Origin: a virus
DNA: 21,291 bases
Strand: one strand, 5' to 3'
Virus record (IMG/VR): IMGVR_UViG_3300046718_000558
Span: 1 to 21,291 of that record
Shown here: positions 1-5,669 of the stretch, piece after piece
Position numbering within the stretch: the first letter of the stretch is position 1
Layout: the number at the start of each line of letters is the position of its first letter
Made by a program: the position numbers and the translations under genes
The notes under the pieces: generated by a model
Seen by the model: the letters and a program-made list of their open reading frames with translations, nothing else
The model's database searches: none
Told to the model about the DNA's origin: nothing

Positions 1-1
1 G

Positions 2-142
2 GCGGGTGCACGTGCACAGGCAGCGCGGACCCTTTTGGAGCTAGCCGGAGCGCTCAAAACGCCGCCTCCAGACACCGCCAAACCGGTATCGGAAATGTCC
101 CTTGACGAGGTCGAAAAGCGGCTGGCAGCGCTCACCGCGTGA
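2..142 (+). CDS. C-terminal end of a small-terminase-like protein (partial)
   Basis: This is an open frame entering from the left edge in frame 2 and ending at the TGA at 140-142; 46 residues are visible. They read as an Ala/Leu-rich helix (RAQAARTLLELAGALK), then a Pro-rich linker, then SEMSLDEVEKRLAALTA. A helix followed by a short linker and an 'EMSLDELE'-type terminal helix is typical of the C-terminus of phage small terminase subunits and a few other small phage DNA-binding proteins. If correct, the protein would recognise packaging sites and stimulate the large terminase encoded at 6143. It is unusual that about 6 kb of fibre and lysis genes would lie between the two subunits. The N-terminal DNA-binding part is outside the window, so the assignment rests only on the tail of the protein. 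Confidence 0.5.
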   Translation, partial: AGARAQAARTLLELAGALKTPPPDTAKPVSEMSLDEVEKRLAALTA

Positions 143-195
143 CAGCGCGTGACCAGCGAACGACCCCTAACCCATTGATTTTGCTCATGTCGACC

Positions 196-212
196 CTCCC
201 TTCCCGAGGGAG
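196..212 (+). terminator. Hairpin downstream of the small-terminase-like gene (possible terminator)
   Basis: CTCCCT at 196-201 pairs perfectly with AGGGAG at 207-212 around a 5-nt loop (TCCCG), 54 nt after the stop codon at 142. No T-run follows, so an intrinsic terminator is not well supported. Confidence 0.25.
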
Positions 213-228
213 CGTGCCTGCGCCAGGC

Positions 229-251
229 GGGCGGGCGCGGGCGCGGGCGGG
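229..251 (+). repeat. G-quadruplex-forming sequence
   Basis: Five GGG tracts lie at 229-231, 233-235, 239-241, 245-247 and 249-251, separated by 1, 3, 3 and 1 nt. This satisfies the usual G3(N1-7) x4 rule with a spare tract, so the + strand could fold as a short-loop quadruplex. It is directly followed by the hairpin at 252-291. Confidence 0.7.
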
Positions 252-291
252 CGCGCGTCTGCGCCCCCGGGGGTGCCTGCGCGGACGCGCG
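252..291 (+). other. Long GC-rich stem-loop
   Basis: CGCGCGTC at 252-259 pairs with GACGCGCG at 284-291. The stem continues inward through a T-G wobble (260/283) and four more pairs (261-264 with 279-282), giving about 13 pairs around a 14-nt loop that contains CCCCCGGGGG. It is not followed by a T-run. Confidence 0.6.
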
Positions 292-320
292 GGCTCGTGC
301 CAGACACTCCGACTAAATTT

Positions 321-338
321 GTCAGTATGCTGACTTTT
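321..338 (+). other. Small hairpin with T-run
   Basis: GTCAG at 321-325 pairs with CTGAC at 330-334 across a 4-nt TATG loop and is followed by TTTT at 335-338. It could be a weak terminator or an operator-like palindrome; five pairs are few for a terminator. Confidence 0.25.
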
Positions 339-497
339 GCTGCTGCACCTGCGAAGGGGTTATTGCTGCACTGCAATCGACGGCATCCAGCTCGCAGAGC
401 GTGCCTGCCCTCAATGTCGGCGAACCCGCCATCGGGGTCCTTGGTGCCGTCGGGCCGTGGGCCGCGAGGGCAGCACTGGCGGCTGGGAGGTTCACCA

Positions 498-529
498 GTG
501 TCTGTCGGCTCGACACGGACCCCAGACAC
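498..529. repeat. Inverted pair of the recurring heptamer
   Basis: GTGTCTG at 498-504 and CAGACAC at 523-529 form a perfect 7-bp inverted repeat with an 18-nt spacer. It lies in the gene-free gap about 80 bp before the first fibre gene. A similar pair lies at 10025-10068. Confidence 0.6.
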
Positions 530-589
530 GTTTATGGTCCCTGACCAGGCCGTCCAGGGGATCATTCGGCAGGATCCATTCGCACTCTT

Positions 590-598
590 TATATAAGG
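590..598 (+). promoter_or_regulatory. TATATAAGG leader element before the first fibre gene
   Basis: TATATAAGG starts 18 nt before the GTG start at 608, and its AAGGGA end acts as the ribosome site with a 7-nt spacer. The same 9-mer at the same 18-nt distance precedes the gene at 5186. It may be an extended ribosome site, or an AT-rich promoter core giving a very short leader; no -35 box is evident. Confidence 0.35.
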
Positions 599-607
599 GA
601 CGCGAGC

Positions 608-1948
608 GTGGCCTTCCCCCGACCCCCCGAAAAGATCGTGCCCTTCGAAAGCGGTCCTGTCGCAGCCCACGACATTGGCCGCCAGTTTGCCGAACACGCC
701 AAGTCCGTCTCCAATGTGATCGACTTCCTCAAGACCGTCGTTCGAGACGATGGCGTCATCAAGAACGGCAGCGTCGGACCTCAGCAGCTTGCACCCGAAC
801 TACCTGAAATCATTGCGAAAAGAGCCGTTGGAGCCGTCAGCGATCTGTTGGCGTCCGTGCGGCAGAGCGCATCCCAGGCGGCGGTGTCTGCCGAGGAAGT
901 CCGAGCCTTGCAGGCCCAGATCGAGGCACTGAGGCGCGGAATTGAGATCAGCGCGCAGGCGATGGCGCGTGCAGCTGAGGAGGTTCGGGAACGTCTCCTT
1001 AATATAGAGTATGAAGTGGACGCCCGTGTCGCCCAGATCCTGGGCACCGGCGTGCTGGGGCCGAATGCTGGCGGTTTCTACGCCACCGATGAGCAAAGCG
1101 CCGGGCCTCTGGCCCAGGACTATGCCCAGGTCTCCATCGAGTGGGCCGAGCATATGCCCGACACCATTCCGCCTAACATATTGGCAATCAACGCAATTAC
1201 CGGCGATCACTGGTCCTCTCGCTGGTGGGCCAACCGTTCGGCCAATGCCTTCGGTATGTTGGCCTGGTGGTACCAGGGAGCCTGGCCCCAACCCGGCCCG
1301 CCCAGCACGCCCAATACACCGACCGGACAGCCCCTGCCGCCTGGATCACTTTATTTTGATACCACGCACGGGGTGATGATGGTCTGGAACGGCTCGACCT
1401 GGGTCAGCGCTTCCGCGCCTCAAAAGGGCGTCACCGCCAGTTTATATTACCTAGCGTCAGCGGGCCAGACCGTGTTCCCGCTTTCAGTAATCGATAGAAA
1501 CGGCAAAACCTTCGCTTTCAACCAGACCGCGCCCGAGGGGGTGCAAGCTTACGTAAATGGAGTTCGGCTGGAGCCGACGTTTGACTTCACCGTCGATACC
1601 GTGGGCTCCTCGATTACTTTCCTGCGCGGCCTCACTTTGAACGCCCTGGCGACCTTCGATCTGCTCACGCCAGCGACCTCGCTGACACCCTCTGGTACCG
1701 TCAATACGGTATTATTGAACCCCATCACCCCCGACGGCACCACCACGGTGTTCACTGGTTTGACCGTGGCGATGAACGGGCACCCGACCAATGTCACCAA
1801 GAACGAGGAACTGCACGTTTCGGTGAATGGCGTGATCCAGGCACCGGGGAGTTCATACAATGCCACCGGCGCAACCATTACCTTCGTGGAAGCACCTGAA
1901 GCATCAGCCAATATCTTTATCGTCTGGTTCGGGCCAGCAAACCCATGA
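608..1948 (+). CDS. Tail fibre protein with N-terminal coiled coil and two tandem beta domains
   Basis: A 446-residue fibre protein. Residues 36-65 (VIDFLKTVVRDDGVIKNGSV...) match the virion-attachment style of many short-tail fibres. Residues 66-142 are Ala/Glu/Arg-rich heptads predicted to form a trimeric coiled coil. Residues 246-268 (GSLYFDTTHGVMMVWNGSTW) are the common 'G-x-LYFDT...WNGxxW' fibre repeat. Residues 275-355 and about 365-445 are two copies of a beta-sandwich type (QTVFPLS...VQAYVNGVRLEP...ITF and TTVFTGL...LHVSVNGVIQAP...ITF) seen in fibre stalks. The GTG start at 608 is chosen because AAGGGA lies 7 nt upstream and the N-terminal motif begins soon after. It heads a run of four fibre genes and overlaps the next by 4 nt (ATGA). 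The fibre role is well supported; the receptor is unknown. Confidence 0.85.
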   Translation: MAFPRPPEKIVPFESGPVAAHDIGRQFAEHAKSVSNVIDFLKTVVRDDGVIKNGSVGPQQLAPELPEIIAKRAVGAVSDLLASVRQSASQAAVSAEEVRALQAQIEALRRGIEISAQAMARAAEEVRERLLNIEYEVDARVAQILGTGVLGPNAGGFYATDEQSAGPLAQDYAQVSIEWAEHMPDTIPPNILAINAITGDHWSSRWWANRSANAFGMLAWWYQGAWPQPGPPSTPNTPTGQPLPPGSLYFDTTHGVMMVWNGSTWVSASAPQKGVTASLYYLASAGQTVFPLSVIDRNGKTFAFNQTAPEGVQAYVNGVRLEPTFDFTVDTVGSSITFLRGLTLNALATFDLLTPATSLTPSGTVNTVLLNPITPDGTTTVFTGLTVAMNGHPTNVTKNEELHVSVNGVIQAPGSSYNATGATITFVEAPEASANIFIVWFGPANP

Positions 1949-2439
1949 GCGTTTCCCGCGCCTTTGATCTCGCGCTTTTTGTTGGCACGCCGTCCAACGT
2001 CAACGACGGTGCCCTGGTGTCTGCGCTGGGACCGCCTTTCACGGCGACGTTCAAGCCCGTGGTGGTGGGTTCGATACCCGGGATCACCGTTGGTGCTTCG
2101 ATGCCAGCGGCGACAGCCCAGAACCAGATCCTGATTTCGGGGGTTGGACCGGGTTTCGCCTGGGGTTTGGGCACCAATCCGGCGGCAGCCGCTTCAGTGC
2201 CGCCGCCTCAGGGACTGAACCACGTGCTCTTGAGCGATGGTACCCCGGCCTGGCAGGACAGCACGCTCAACAACATGCTCCTCGTGGGCGGCGCGGTGCT
2301 TTTGTCGCTTGGTGGCACCTTCGGCCAGGCGGCGAACCTCGCTTTTACGACATCGGCAACCCTGAGAACCCGCATCGATGGCGGCGACCCGACTTTGTCG
2401 CAAATCGACGGGTTTTTGCTGGATTGTGGCACTTTCTGA
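1945..2439 (+). CDS. Fibre-associated structural protein, unknown
   Basis: A 164-residue protein that starts inside the stop codon of the preceding fibre gene (ATGA), so it is probably translationally coupled. The sequence is rich in Gly, Ala, Thr, Pro and small hydrophobics, with no charged catalytic cluster, signal peptide or membrane helix. Stretches such as LNHVLLSDGTPAWQD and NNMLLVGGAVLLSLGGTFG look like beta-rich fibre or baseplate-type repeats. Position between two fibre genes suggests a virion protein of the adsorption apparatus, for example a second fibre segment or a fibre chaperone. I do not recognise a specific family. Confidence 0.6.
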   Translation: MSVSRAFDLALFVGTPSNVNDGALVSALGPPFTATFKPVVVGSIPGITVGASMPAATAQNQILISGVGPGFAWGLGTNPAAAASVPPPQGLNHVLLSDGTPAWQDSTLNNMLLVGGAVLLSLGGTFGQAANLAFTTSATLRTRIDGGDPTLSQIDGFLLDCGTF

Positions 2440-2448
2440 GTGGAAAAC

Positions 2449-2485
2449 CGGTGCATATGCACCGTGAACCCGGCGTAGATACGCC
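2449..2485. repeat. Two adjacent palindromes in the fibre intergenic gap
   Basis: CGGTGCATATGCACCG at 2449-2464 is a perfect 16-bp palindrome. Eight bases later GGCGTA (2472-2477) and TACGCC (2480-2485) form a second perfect inverted repeat with a 2-nt spacer, followed by AAAAA. Both fit into the 67-bp gap before the GTG of the next fibre gene, whose ribosome site (GGGAGG at 2491-2496) follows directly. They could be protein-binding dyads, mRNA hairpins affecting translation of the fibre, or a recombination site. Confidence 0.6.
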
Positions 2486-2506
2486 AAAAAGGGAGGCTAG
2501 ATAGCC

Positions 2507-3595
2507 GTGACGACAAGGGTCCAGTCACTGAGGAGTTCAACCACGGGCTCCATGCCTGCCGCAGGCACCAGATCAGCGGGTGAACTCTGGACGAACTTCC
2601 CTGATCTCCAGATTGGCGTGATTGACGCCTCGAAAAACCCCCAGAAACTGGTTGGCGTGCGCTTCTTTTCGACCACGGCCAACTACGGGGTGGGTGATAT
2701 CGTCGTCCAGGCCGGAAAACTTTACTCTGCTACACAAGTGGTGACTGCGGGAGCGTTCAACGGCACCCAATGGTCGCAAATCGCAGCTTTGACCGATATT
2801 CCGGCCCAATATGTGCTGCCGACCGCCTCCACTAGTGTTTTGGGCGGCGTCAAGATTGACGGCACCACCATTTCGATTGCTGGTGGCGCGATCTCGGTGA
2901 CGGCACCCTATGTGCCCTATGTCCTGCCAACAGCCTCAACCACTGTGCTCGGCGGTGTCAAGGTTGACGGCACCACGGTTTCGATTGCCAGTGGCGTGAT
3001 CTCGGCAGCAGCCAAGATCGCCACCCAGGATACGGCTCCTGCCAGTCCGACAGACAACTCCCTGTGGTGGGAGAGCGACACCGGCAATCTCTATCTGCGC
3101 TACAACGATGGCAATTCCAGCCAGTGGGTGCAGGTGAACGCCTTGCCCAATGGTGCGGGCTACATGCCGTTGCAGGGTGTCACCGATGGCAGCAATGCCC
3201 CGGCAGGGCAGATCGGGGAGGTGATCTCCAGCAATGTCACCACGGGCGTGCCACTGACATCGAATGTTACTGCCAATGTCACGTCAGTTACGTTAACGCC
3301 GGGGGACTGGGATATCTCGGGTGAGGTCTGGTTTAGTGTAGGAACAGGCGCACCAACCAATATGCAGGCGTCTTTGAACACAGTGTCTGGAACCCTTGCA
3401 ACAGTGAGCAATATAGGAACCACAACTGCGAAATGGCTTGCTGCAGTGCTAGCATCGACTATGCCAACGCTGGAGTTGCGAACTGCTAGAGCCAGTCTGA
3501 CGGTGAACACGACCTACTATCTGTTGGCGTATCTGATCTTTCCGTCTGGAACTTGCACCGCCACCGGCAACATCATCGCGCGGAGGGCACGCTGA
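2507..3595 (+). CDS. Tail fibre / receptor-binding protein with 36-residue repeats and C-terminal head domain
   Basis: A 362-residue fibre protein with a GTG start and GGGAGG 10 nt upstream. Residues 60-95 have a carbohydrate-binding-like 'YGVGDIVVQAGKLYSA...W' module. Two tandem 36-residue repeats follow (YVLPTASTSVLGGVKIDGTT... and YVLPTASTTVLGGVKVDGTT...), a stalk repeat widespread in phage fibres. Next comes an 'APASPTDNSLWWESDTGNLYLRYNDG' segment. From residue 225 to the end is a domain beginning GVTDGSNAPAGQIGEVIS, containing GDWDISGEVWF and ending GNIIARRAR; it is common at fibre C-termini of phages and prophages and is presumed to be the head. This domain is repeated in the next gene. 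The stop overlaps the next start (TGATG). Confidence 0.85.
   Translation: MTTRVQSLRSSTTGSMPAAGTRSAGELWTNFPDLQIGVIDASKNPQKLVGVRFFSTTANYGVGDIVVQAGKLYSATQVVTAGAFNGTQWSQIAALTDIPAQYVLPTASTSVLGGVKIDGTTISIAGGAISVTAPYVPYVLPTASTTVLGGVKVDGTTVSIASGVISAAAKIATQDTAPASPTDNSLWWESDTGNLYLRYNDGNSSQWVQVNALPNGAGYMPLQGVTDGSNAPAGQIGEVISSNVTTGVPLTSNVTANVTSVTLTPGDWDISGEVWFSVGTGAPTNMQASLNTVSGTLATVSNIGTTTAKWLAAVLASTMPTLELRTARASLTVNTTYYLLAYLIFPSGTCTATGNIIARRAR
2810..3025 (+). repeat. 108-bp tandem repeat, two copies
   Basis: Two copies with a period of exactly 108 bp (2810 and 2918) encode the 36-residue fibre repeat. They share long stretches such as GTCAAG-TTGACGGCACCAC but have diverged at many third positions, so the duplication is old or both copies were inherited together. 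Confidence 0.75.
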
Positions 3596-3598
3596 TGG
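3179..3598 (+). repeat. Fibre head cassette, copy 1
   Basis: This is the first copy of a 420-bp unit whose second copy is at 3736-4155 (offset 557 bp, no net insertion or deletion). The left ends (3179-3225 against 3736-3782) match at 45 of 47 bases by my count, and the right ends (3565-3598 against 4122-4155) at 31 of 34. The central part is strongly diverged. The right flank includes the start codon of the next gene. Confidence 0.75.
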
Positions 3599-4152
3599 CT
3601 TTCGATTTCCCCAGCACCCCCTCCGTTGGCGACCTGTTTCAGGACAGCAGCTCCGGTGCGGTCTATCGCTGGAACGGCTATGCCTGGGTCGGCGGCGTCG
3701 CCCAGCTTCCGGGGGTCTACCAGCCTTTGCTGGGCGTGACCGATGGCAGCAATGCCCCGGCAGGGCAGATCGGTGAGGTGATTTCGGTTGCTGTTGCTTC
3801 CCCAGGAGTAACCTTATCGAACAGCGTGGTGGCCAATGTGGGTTCAATCGCGCTGACCGCAGGTGATTGGGATGTCGGCGGAGAAGTCTGGGTCTCCACC
3901 GGAACTGGCGCGGCGACCGCACTGCAAAGCGCGATTTCCAACGTTTCAGCCACGCTGCCGCTCCAAGGGATCGGGACTGCGCGGGTTATAGCGAACTGGC
4001 CGGTTACGGCATCGACGATAAATGCCTTCGCCTTGCGGCCCGCTCGCGTCAGTCTAGCGGCAGGGGCAACTTATTATTTGGTGGCGATAGCGAATTTCCC
4101 GTCGGGAACGACAACAGCCTACGGCAACATCATCGCCCGGAGGGTGCGCTGA
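3595..4152 (+). CDS. Short tail fibre / receptor-binding protein, paralogue of the preceding head domain
   Basis: A 185-residue protein. I use the ATG at 3595, inside the stop of the previous gene (TGATG), rather than an upstream in-frame ATG at 3553 that would overlap the conserved end of the previous fibre. The first 47 residues contain a 'STPSVGDLFQDSSSGAVYRWNGYAWV' module typical of fibre stalks. Residues 48-185 are a second copy of the head domain (GVTDGSNAPAGQIGEVIS ... GDWDVGGEVWV ... ATYYLVA ... GNIIARRVR), identical at both ends to that of the preceding protein but different in the middle. It has no long stalk, so it may mount on the longer fibre, form a minor spike, or act as an alternative tip. 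Confidence 0.8.
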   Translation: MAFDFPSTPSVGDLFQDSSSGAVYRWNGYAWVGGVAQLPGVYQPLLGVTDGSNAPAGQIGEVISVAVASPGVTLSNSVVANVGSIALTAGDWDVGGEVWVSTGTGAATALQSAISNVSATLPLQGIGTARVIANWPVTASTINAFALRPARVSLAAGATYYLVAIANFPSGTTTAYGNIIARRVR

Positions 4153-4155
4153 TGG
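3736..4155 (+). repeat. Fibre head cassette, copy 2
   Basis: Second copy of the unit described at 3179-3598: conserved flanks, divergent core, identical length. Its right flank includes the start codon of the membrane protein gene at 4152. Confidence 0.75.
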
Positions 4156-4445
4156 GTGCTGTCGAGGAAGTCGGAAAGGTCGGTACCGTCGCTGTCGCCG
4201 CCATGCAGAGCACGCCGCTGGCAATAGCTCTCCTGCTGGTTAACATAGGCTTTCTAGGCTTCGCCGGTTACGTGCTCGGGCAGGTCGCCGCCAACGCCTC
4301 CGAGCGCAACAAGAGCCAGATGGACCTGATTGGACGCCTCGCAGACGATATCAAGGACTGCCGCATGGCCCCGCCGAAGGCCAGCCTCGATCTCGATCTC
4401 AACCCCAATCCGATGTGGGCTTTTCCGGTCGGAGACCGGCGATGA
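4152..4445 (+). CDS. Small single-helix membrane protein, putative lysis protein (holin- or spanin-like)
   Basis: A 97-residue protein starting at the ATG that overlaps the fibre stop (TGATG at 4150-4154). Residues 21-44 (TPLAIALLLVNIGFLGFAGYVLGQ) form one clear membrane helix. Residues 48-70 (NASERNKSQMDLIGRLADDIKDC) look like an amphipathic coiled coil ending in Cys70. The tail is Pro-rich. The amidase gene follows with an ATGA overlap, so the two are translationally coupled and this is probably part of the lysis cassette. One membrane helix plus a coil fits an inner-membrane spanin or a class III-type holin; the sequence does not decide between them. Upstream in-frame starts would run through the fibre gene and are not used. 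Confidence 0.6.
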   Translation: MGAVEEVGKVGTVAVAAMQSTPLAIALLLVNIGFLGFAGYVLGQVAANASERNKSQMDLIGRLADDIKDCRMAPPKASLDLDLNPNPMWAFPVGDRR

Positions 4446-4951
4446 GCAGCGTGATTTCCAGTGGCCACGGCAAGATCGTACGCGGTGCCGCAGGCTTCCT
4501 CGACGAGGTTGACGAGGCTCGGCGCGTGGTCGAGGAAGTCGCCGAGATGCTGGAAGAGTGGGGCGTGTCTGTGCTGGTCTTCCACGACGATATCAGCAAG
4601 AGCCAAAGTGAGAACCTTAAAGCCATTGTCAGTTACCACAACGAGCAGACACGCGACCTCGATGTCTCCGTGCATTTCAATGCGTTCGAGAAAACCGACA
4701 AGCCGATGGGCACCGAAGTGCTCTATCTGACCCAGGCCGCGCTGGCGGCTGAAATGTCGGCAGCTATCGCCAAAGCCGGTGATTTCCTCAACCGAGGTGC
4801 CAAAAAACGCACGGATCTCGCCTTCCTGAACAACACCAGGGAACCCGCCATTCTGATCGAGGTCTGCTTCGTCGACAGCGCGGCAGACACCAGGAACTAT
4901 CTGAAGCACTTCAATGCGATCTGCAAAGCCATTGCTGAGGTGATCAGCTAG
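4442..4951 (+). CDS. N-acetylmuramoyl-L-alanine amidase endolysin (amidase_3 fold)
   Basis: A 169-residue, single-domain zinc amidase that cleaves the bond between N-acetylmuramic acid and L-alanine in peptidoglycan. The amidase_3 signatures are in order: SSGHG with zinc ligand His9, an acidic ligand in DEVDEAR (Glu25 or Glu22), DVSVHFNAF with His78, and PAILIEVCFVD with catalytic Glu140. It has no signal peptide and no cell-wall-binding domain, which is usual for endolysins of phages of Gram-negative hosts, so export would depend on a holin. The start is the ATG at 4442 within the stop of the preceding membrane protein; a longer in-frame start at 4415 would add nine residues that do not belong to the fold. 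The flanking genes on both sides encode membrane proteins. Confidence 0.9.
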   Translation: MSSVISSGHGKIVRGAAGFLDEVDEARRVVEEVAEMLEEWGVSVLVFHDDISKSQSENLKAIVSYHNEQTRDLDVSVHFNAFEKTDKPMGTEVLYLTQAALAAEMSAAIAKAGDFLNRGAKKRTDLAFLNNTREPAILIEVCFVDSAADTRNYLKHFNAICKAIAEVIS

Positions 4952-4960
4952 GAGGCACAA

Positions 4961-5167
4961 GTGTCTGAACTCATTCATCTGATTGTTTGGATTGCTGTGC
5001 TGGCCATCGTCGCGGTGGCTGTCTGGTGGATCTTGAGCCAGGTGCCGCTGCCCGACCCGATCCGCAAGATCGTTATCATTGCTGTTGTTGCCATCGTCGC
5101 TGTCCTGGCCATCATACTCCTGCTTCAGGTTGGCGGTGGTGGCCTGGGCATTCACCTGAGCCCCTAG
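4961..5167 (+). CDS. Two-helix small membrane protein, candidate holin (Thivi_2564-like)
   Basis: A 68-residue protein with a GTG start and AGGAGG 5 nt upstream. Two hydrophobic helices (residues 4-26 and 35-57) are joined by a short polar turn, VPLPDPIRK. The pattern (MxELIHLIV...P.PDPIRKI...VVAIVAVL) resembles the small 'Thivi_2564 family' membrane proteins found in many proteobacterial phages and prophages; that naming is from memory of the pattern. Size, topology and position directly after the amidase make it a good holin candidate. The start codon itself is part of one copy of the recurring heptamer (GTGTCTG at 4961-4967). Confidence 0.7.
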   Translation: MSELIHLIVWIAVLAIVAVAVWWILSQVPLPDPIRKIVIIAVVAIVAVLAIILLLQVGGGGLGIHLSP

Positions 5168-5176
5168 TATATAAGG
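5168..5176 (+). promoter_or_regulatory. TATATAAGG leader element before the Pro/Gly-rich gene
   Basis: Second copy of the 9-mer at 590-598. It begins 18 nt before the ATG at 5186, starts immediately after the preceding stop codon, and its end forms the AAGGAG ribosome site. Confidence 0.35.
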
Positions 5177-5185
5177 AGTGAAATC

Positions 5186-5653
5186 ATGGCTCTTCCAATG
5201 GGTGCCGGACCTCCTCCCGGTGGTCTTCCGCCTGGCGGTCCCCCGATGGGGGGCGGTGGTCCTCCTTCCAGTGGCGGCCTCGGCGGTCTTTTAGCGGCGC
5301 TGGCCCACAGACACGGCCAGGTTGCCAGCCTGTCCATGCACCCCGGCCCCGGTGGAGCGCCCGGCGGGATGCCGGGAGGGGGTCCGCCAGCAATGCCACC
5401 GGTCCTCAACGCTCCCCCGGCGGGCGGGCCTCCAGGTGGCGGCCTTGGCGGACCTCCACCTGGTCTCGGCGGACCTCCGGGCCTGGGCGGACCCCCGCCG
5501 CCAATGCCACCGCCCCGGCCCCCGATGGGAGGTTCACCAGCGCCGGGCCTGGGCCGACCGCCACCAATGGCTGCGAAAGGGCCGCCAAAAGGGCCTGGAA
5601 AAGCGCCGCCCAAAGGTATCAAGATCAAGGCCGCGCCCGTGCGCATAAGCTGA
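5186..5653 (+). CDS. Pro/Gly-rich low-complexity protein, unknown
   Basis: A 155-residue protein made almost entirely of Pro, Gly, Ala and Met blocks (GGPPMGGGGPP, GGPPGLGGPPPPMPPPRPP). One short ordinary segment interrupts them (about residues 30-52, GGLGGLLAALAHRHGQVASLSMH), which could be an amphipathic helix. The C-terminus is basic (KGPPKGPGKAPPKGIKIKAAPVRIS). It has a strong AAGGAG ribosome site with a 7-nt spacer, so it is likely expressed despite the open antisense frame that such composition creates. It lies between the lysis and packaging genes. A similar Pro/Gly-rich stretch ends the portal protein. It may be a disordered virion or assembly protein; no function can be assigned. Confidence 0.6.
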   Translation: MALPMGAGPPPGGLPPGGPPMGGGGPPSSGGLGGLLAALAHRHGQVASLSMHPGPGGAPGGMPGGGPPAMPPVLNAPPAGGPPGGGLGGPPPGLGGPPGLGGPPPPMPPPRPPMGGSPAPGLGRPPPMAAKGPPKGPGKAPPKGIKIKAAPVRIS

Positions 5654-5669
5654 GGAGGGTTCAACCATG
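5654..5669 (+). promoter_or_regulatory. Ribosome-site leader identical to the one at 12774
   Basis: GGAGGGTTCAACCATG, from ribosome site to start codon, is identical over 16 nt to 12774-12789. The unrelated downstream genes suggest a conserved translation leader rather than gene duplication. Confidence 0.55.

Larger units (their letters stand above)
143..607. other. 465-bp gene-free gap with G-quadruplex motif and hairpins
   Basis: No convincing gene lies here; short open frames exist on both strands but lack ribosome sites and overlap each other. The gap holds a 6-bp hairpin (196-212), a run of five GGG tracts (229-251), a long GC-rich hairpin (252-291), a small hairpin followed by TTTT (321-338), and three copies of the recurring CAGACAC/GTGTCTG word (301, 498, 523). 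It separates the small-terminase-like gene from the tail-fibre genes, so it is a reasonable place for a transcription stop, a promoter for the late genes, or a packaging or replication signal. I see no clear -35/-10 pair. Confidence 0.6.

Noticed and set aside
139-807. Several short open frames on both strands in and after the 143-607 gap
   Set aside because: They overlap one another, lack ribosome sites, are Arg/Pro/Cys-rich as expected from random GC-rich DNA, and some run into the fibre gene in another frame.
3553-3597. Upstream ATG (3553) as start of the second head-domain gene
   Set aside because: It would encode a His/Arg stretch over the conserved end of the previous gene; the TGATG-coupled ATG at 3595 matches the arrangement at 4152.
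3553-3600. Frameshift joining the two fibre-head genes into one split gene
   Set aside because: Each copy has its own complete domain ending in GNIIARR(A/V)R and a stop; the arrangement is a duplication, not a broken gene.
4268-5155. Minus-strand open frame (295 codons) opposite the lysis genes
   Set aside because: The + strand genes here have clear families (amidase) and coupled starts; the antisense product is a low-quality His/Asp/Arg mix.
5164-5664. Minus-strand Gly/Pro-rich frame opposite the Pro/Gly-rich gene
   Set aside because: Reverse complement of CCN/GGN-rich DNA necessarily encodes Gly/Pro; only the + strand has a good ribosome site.
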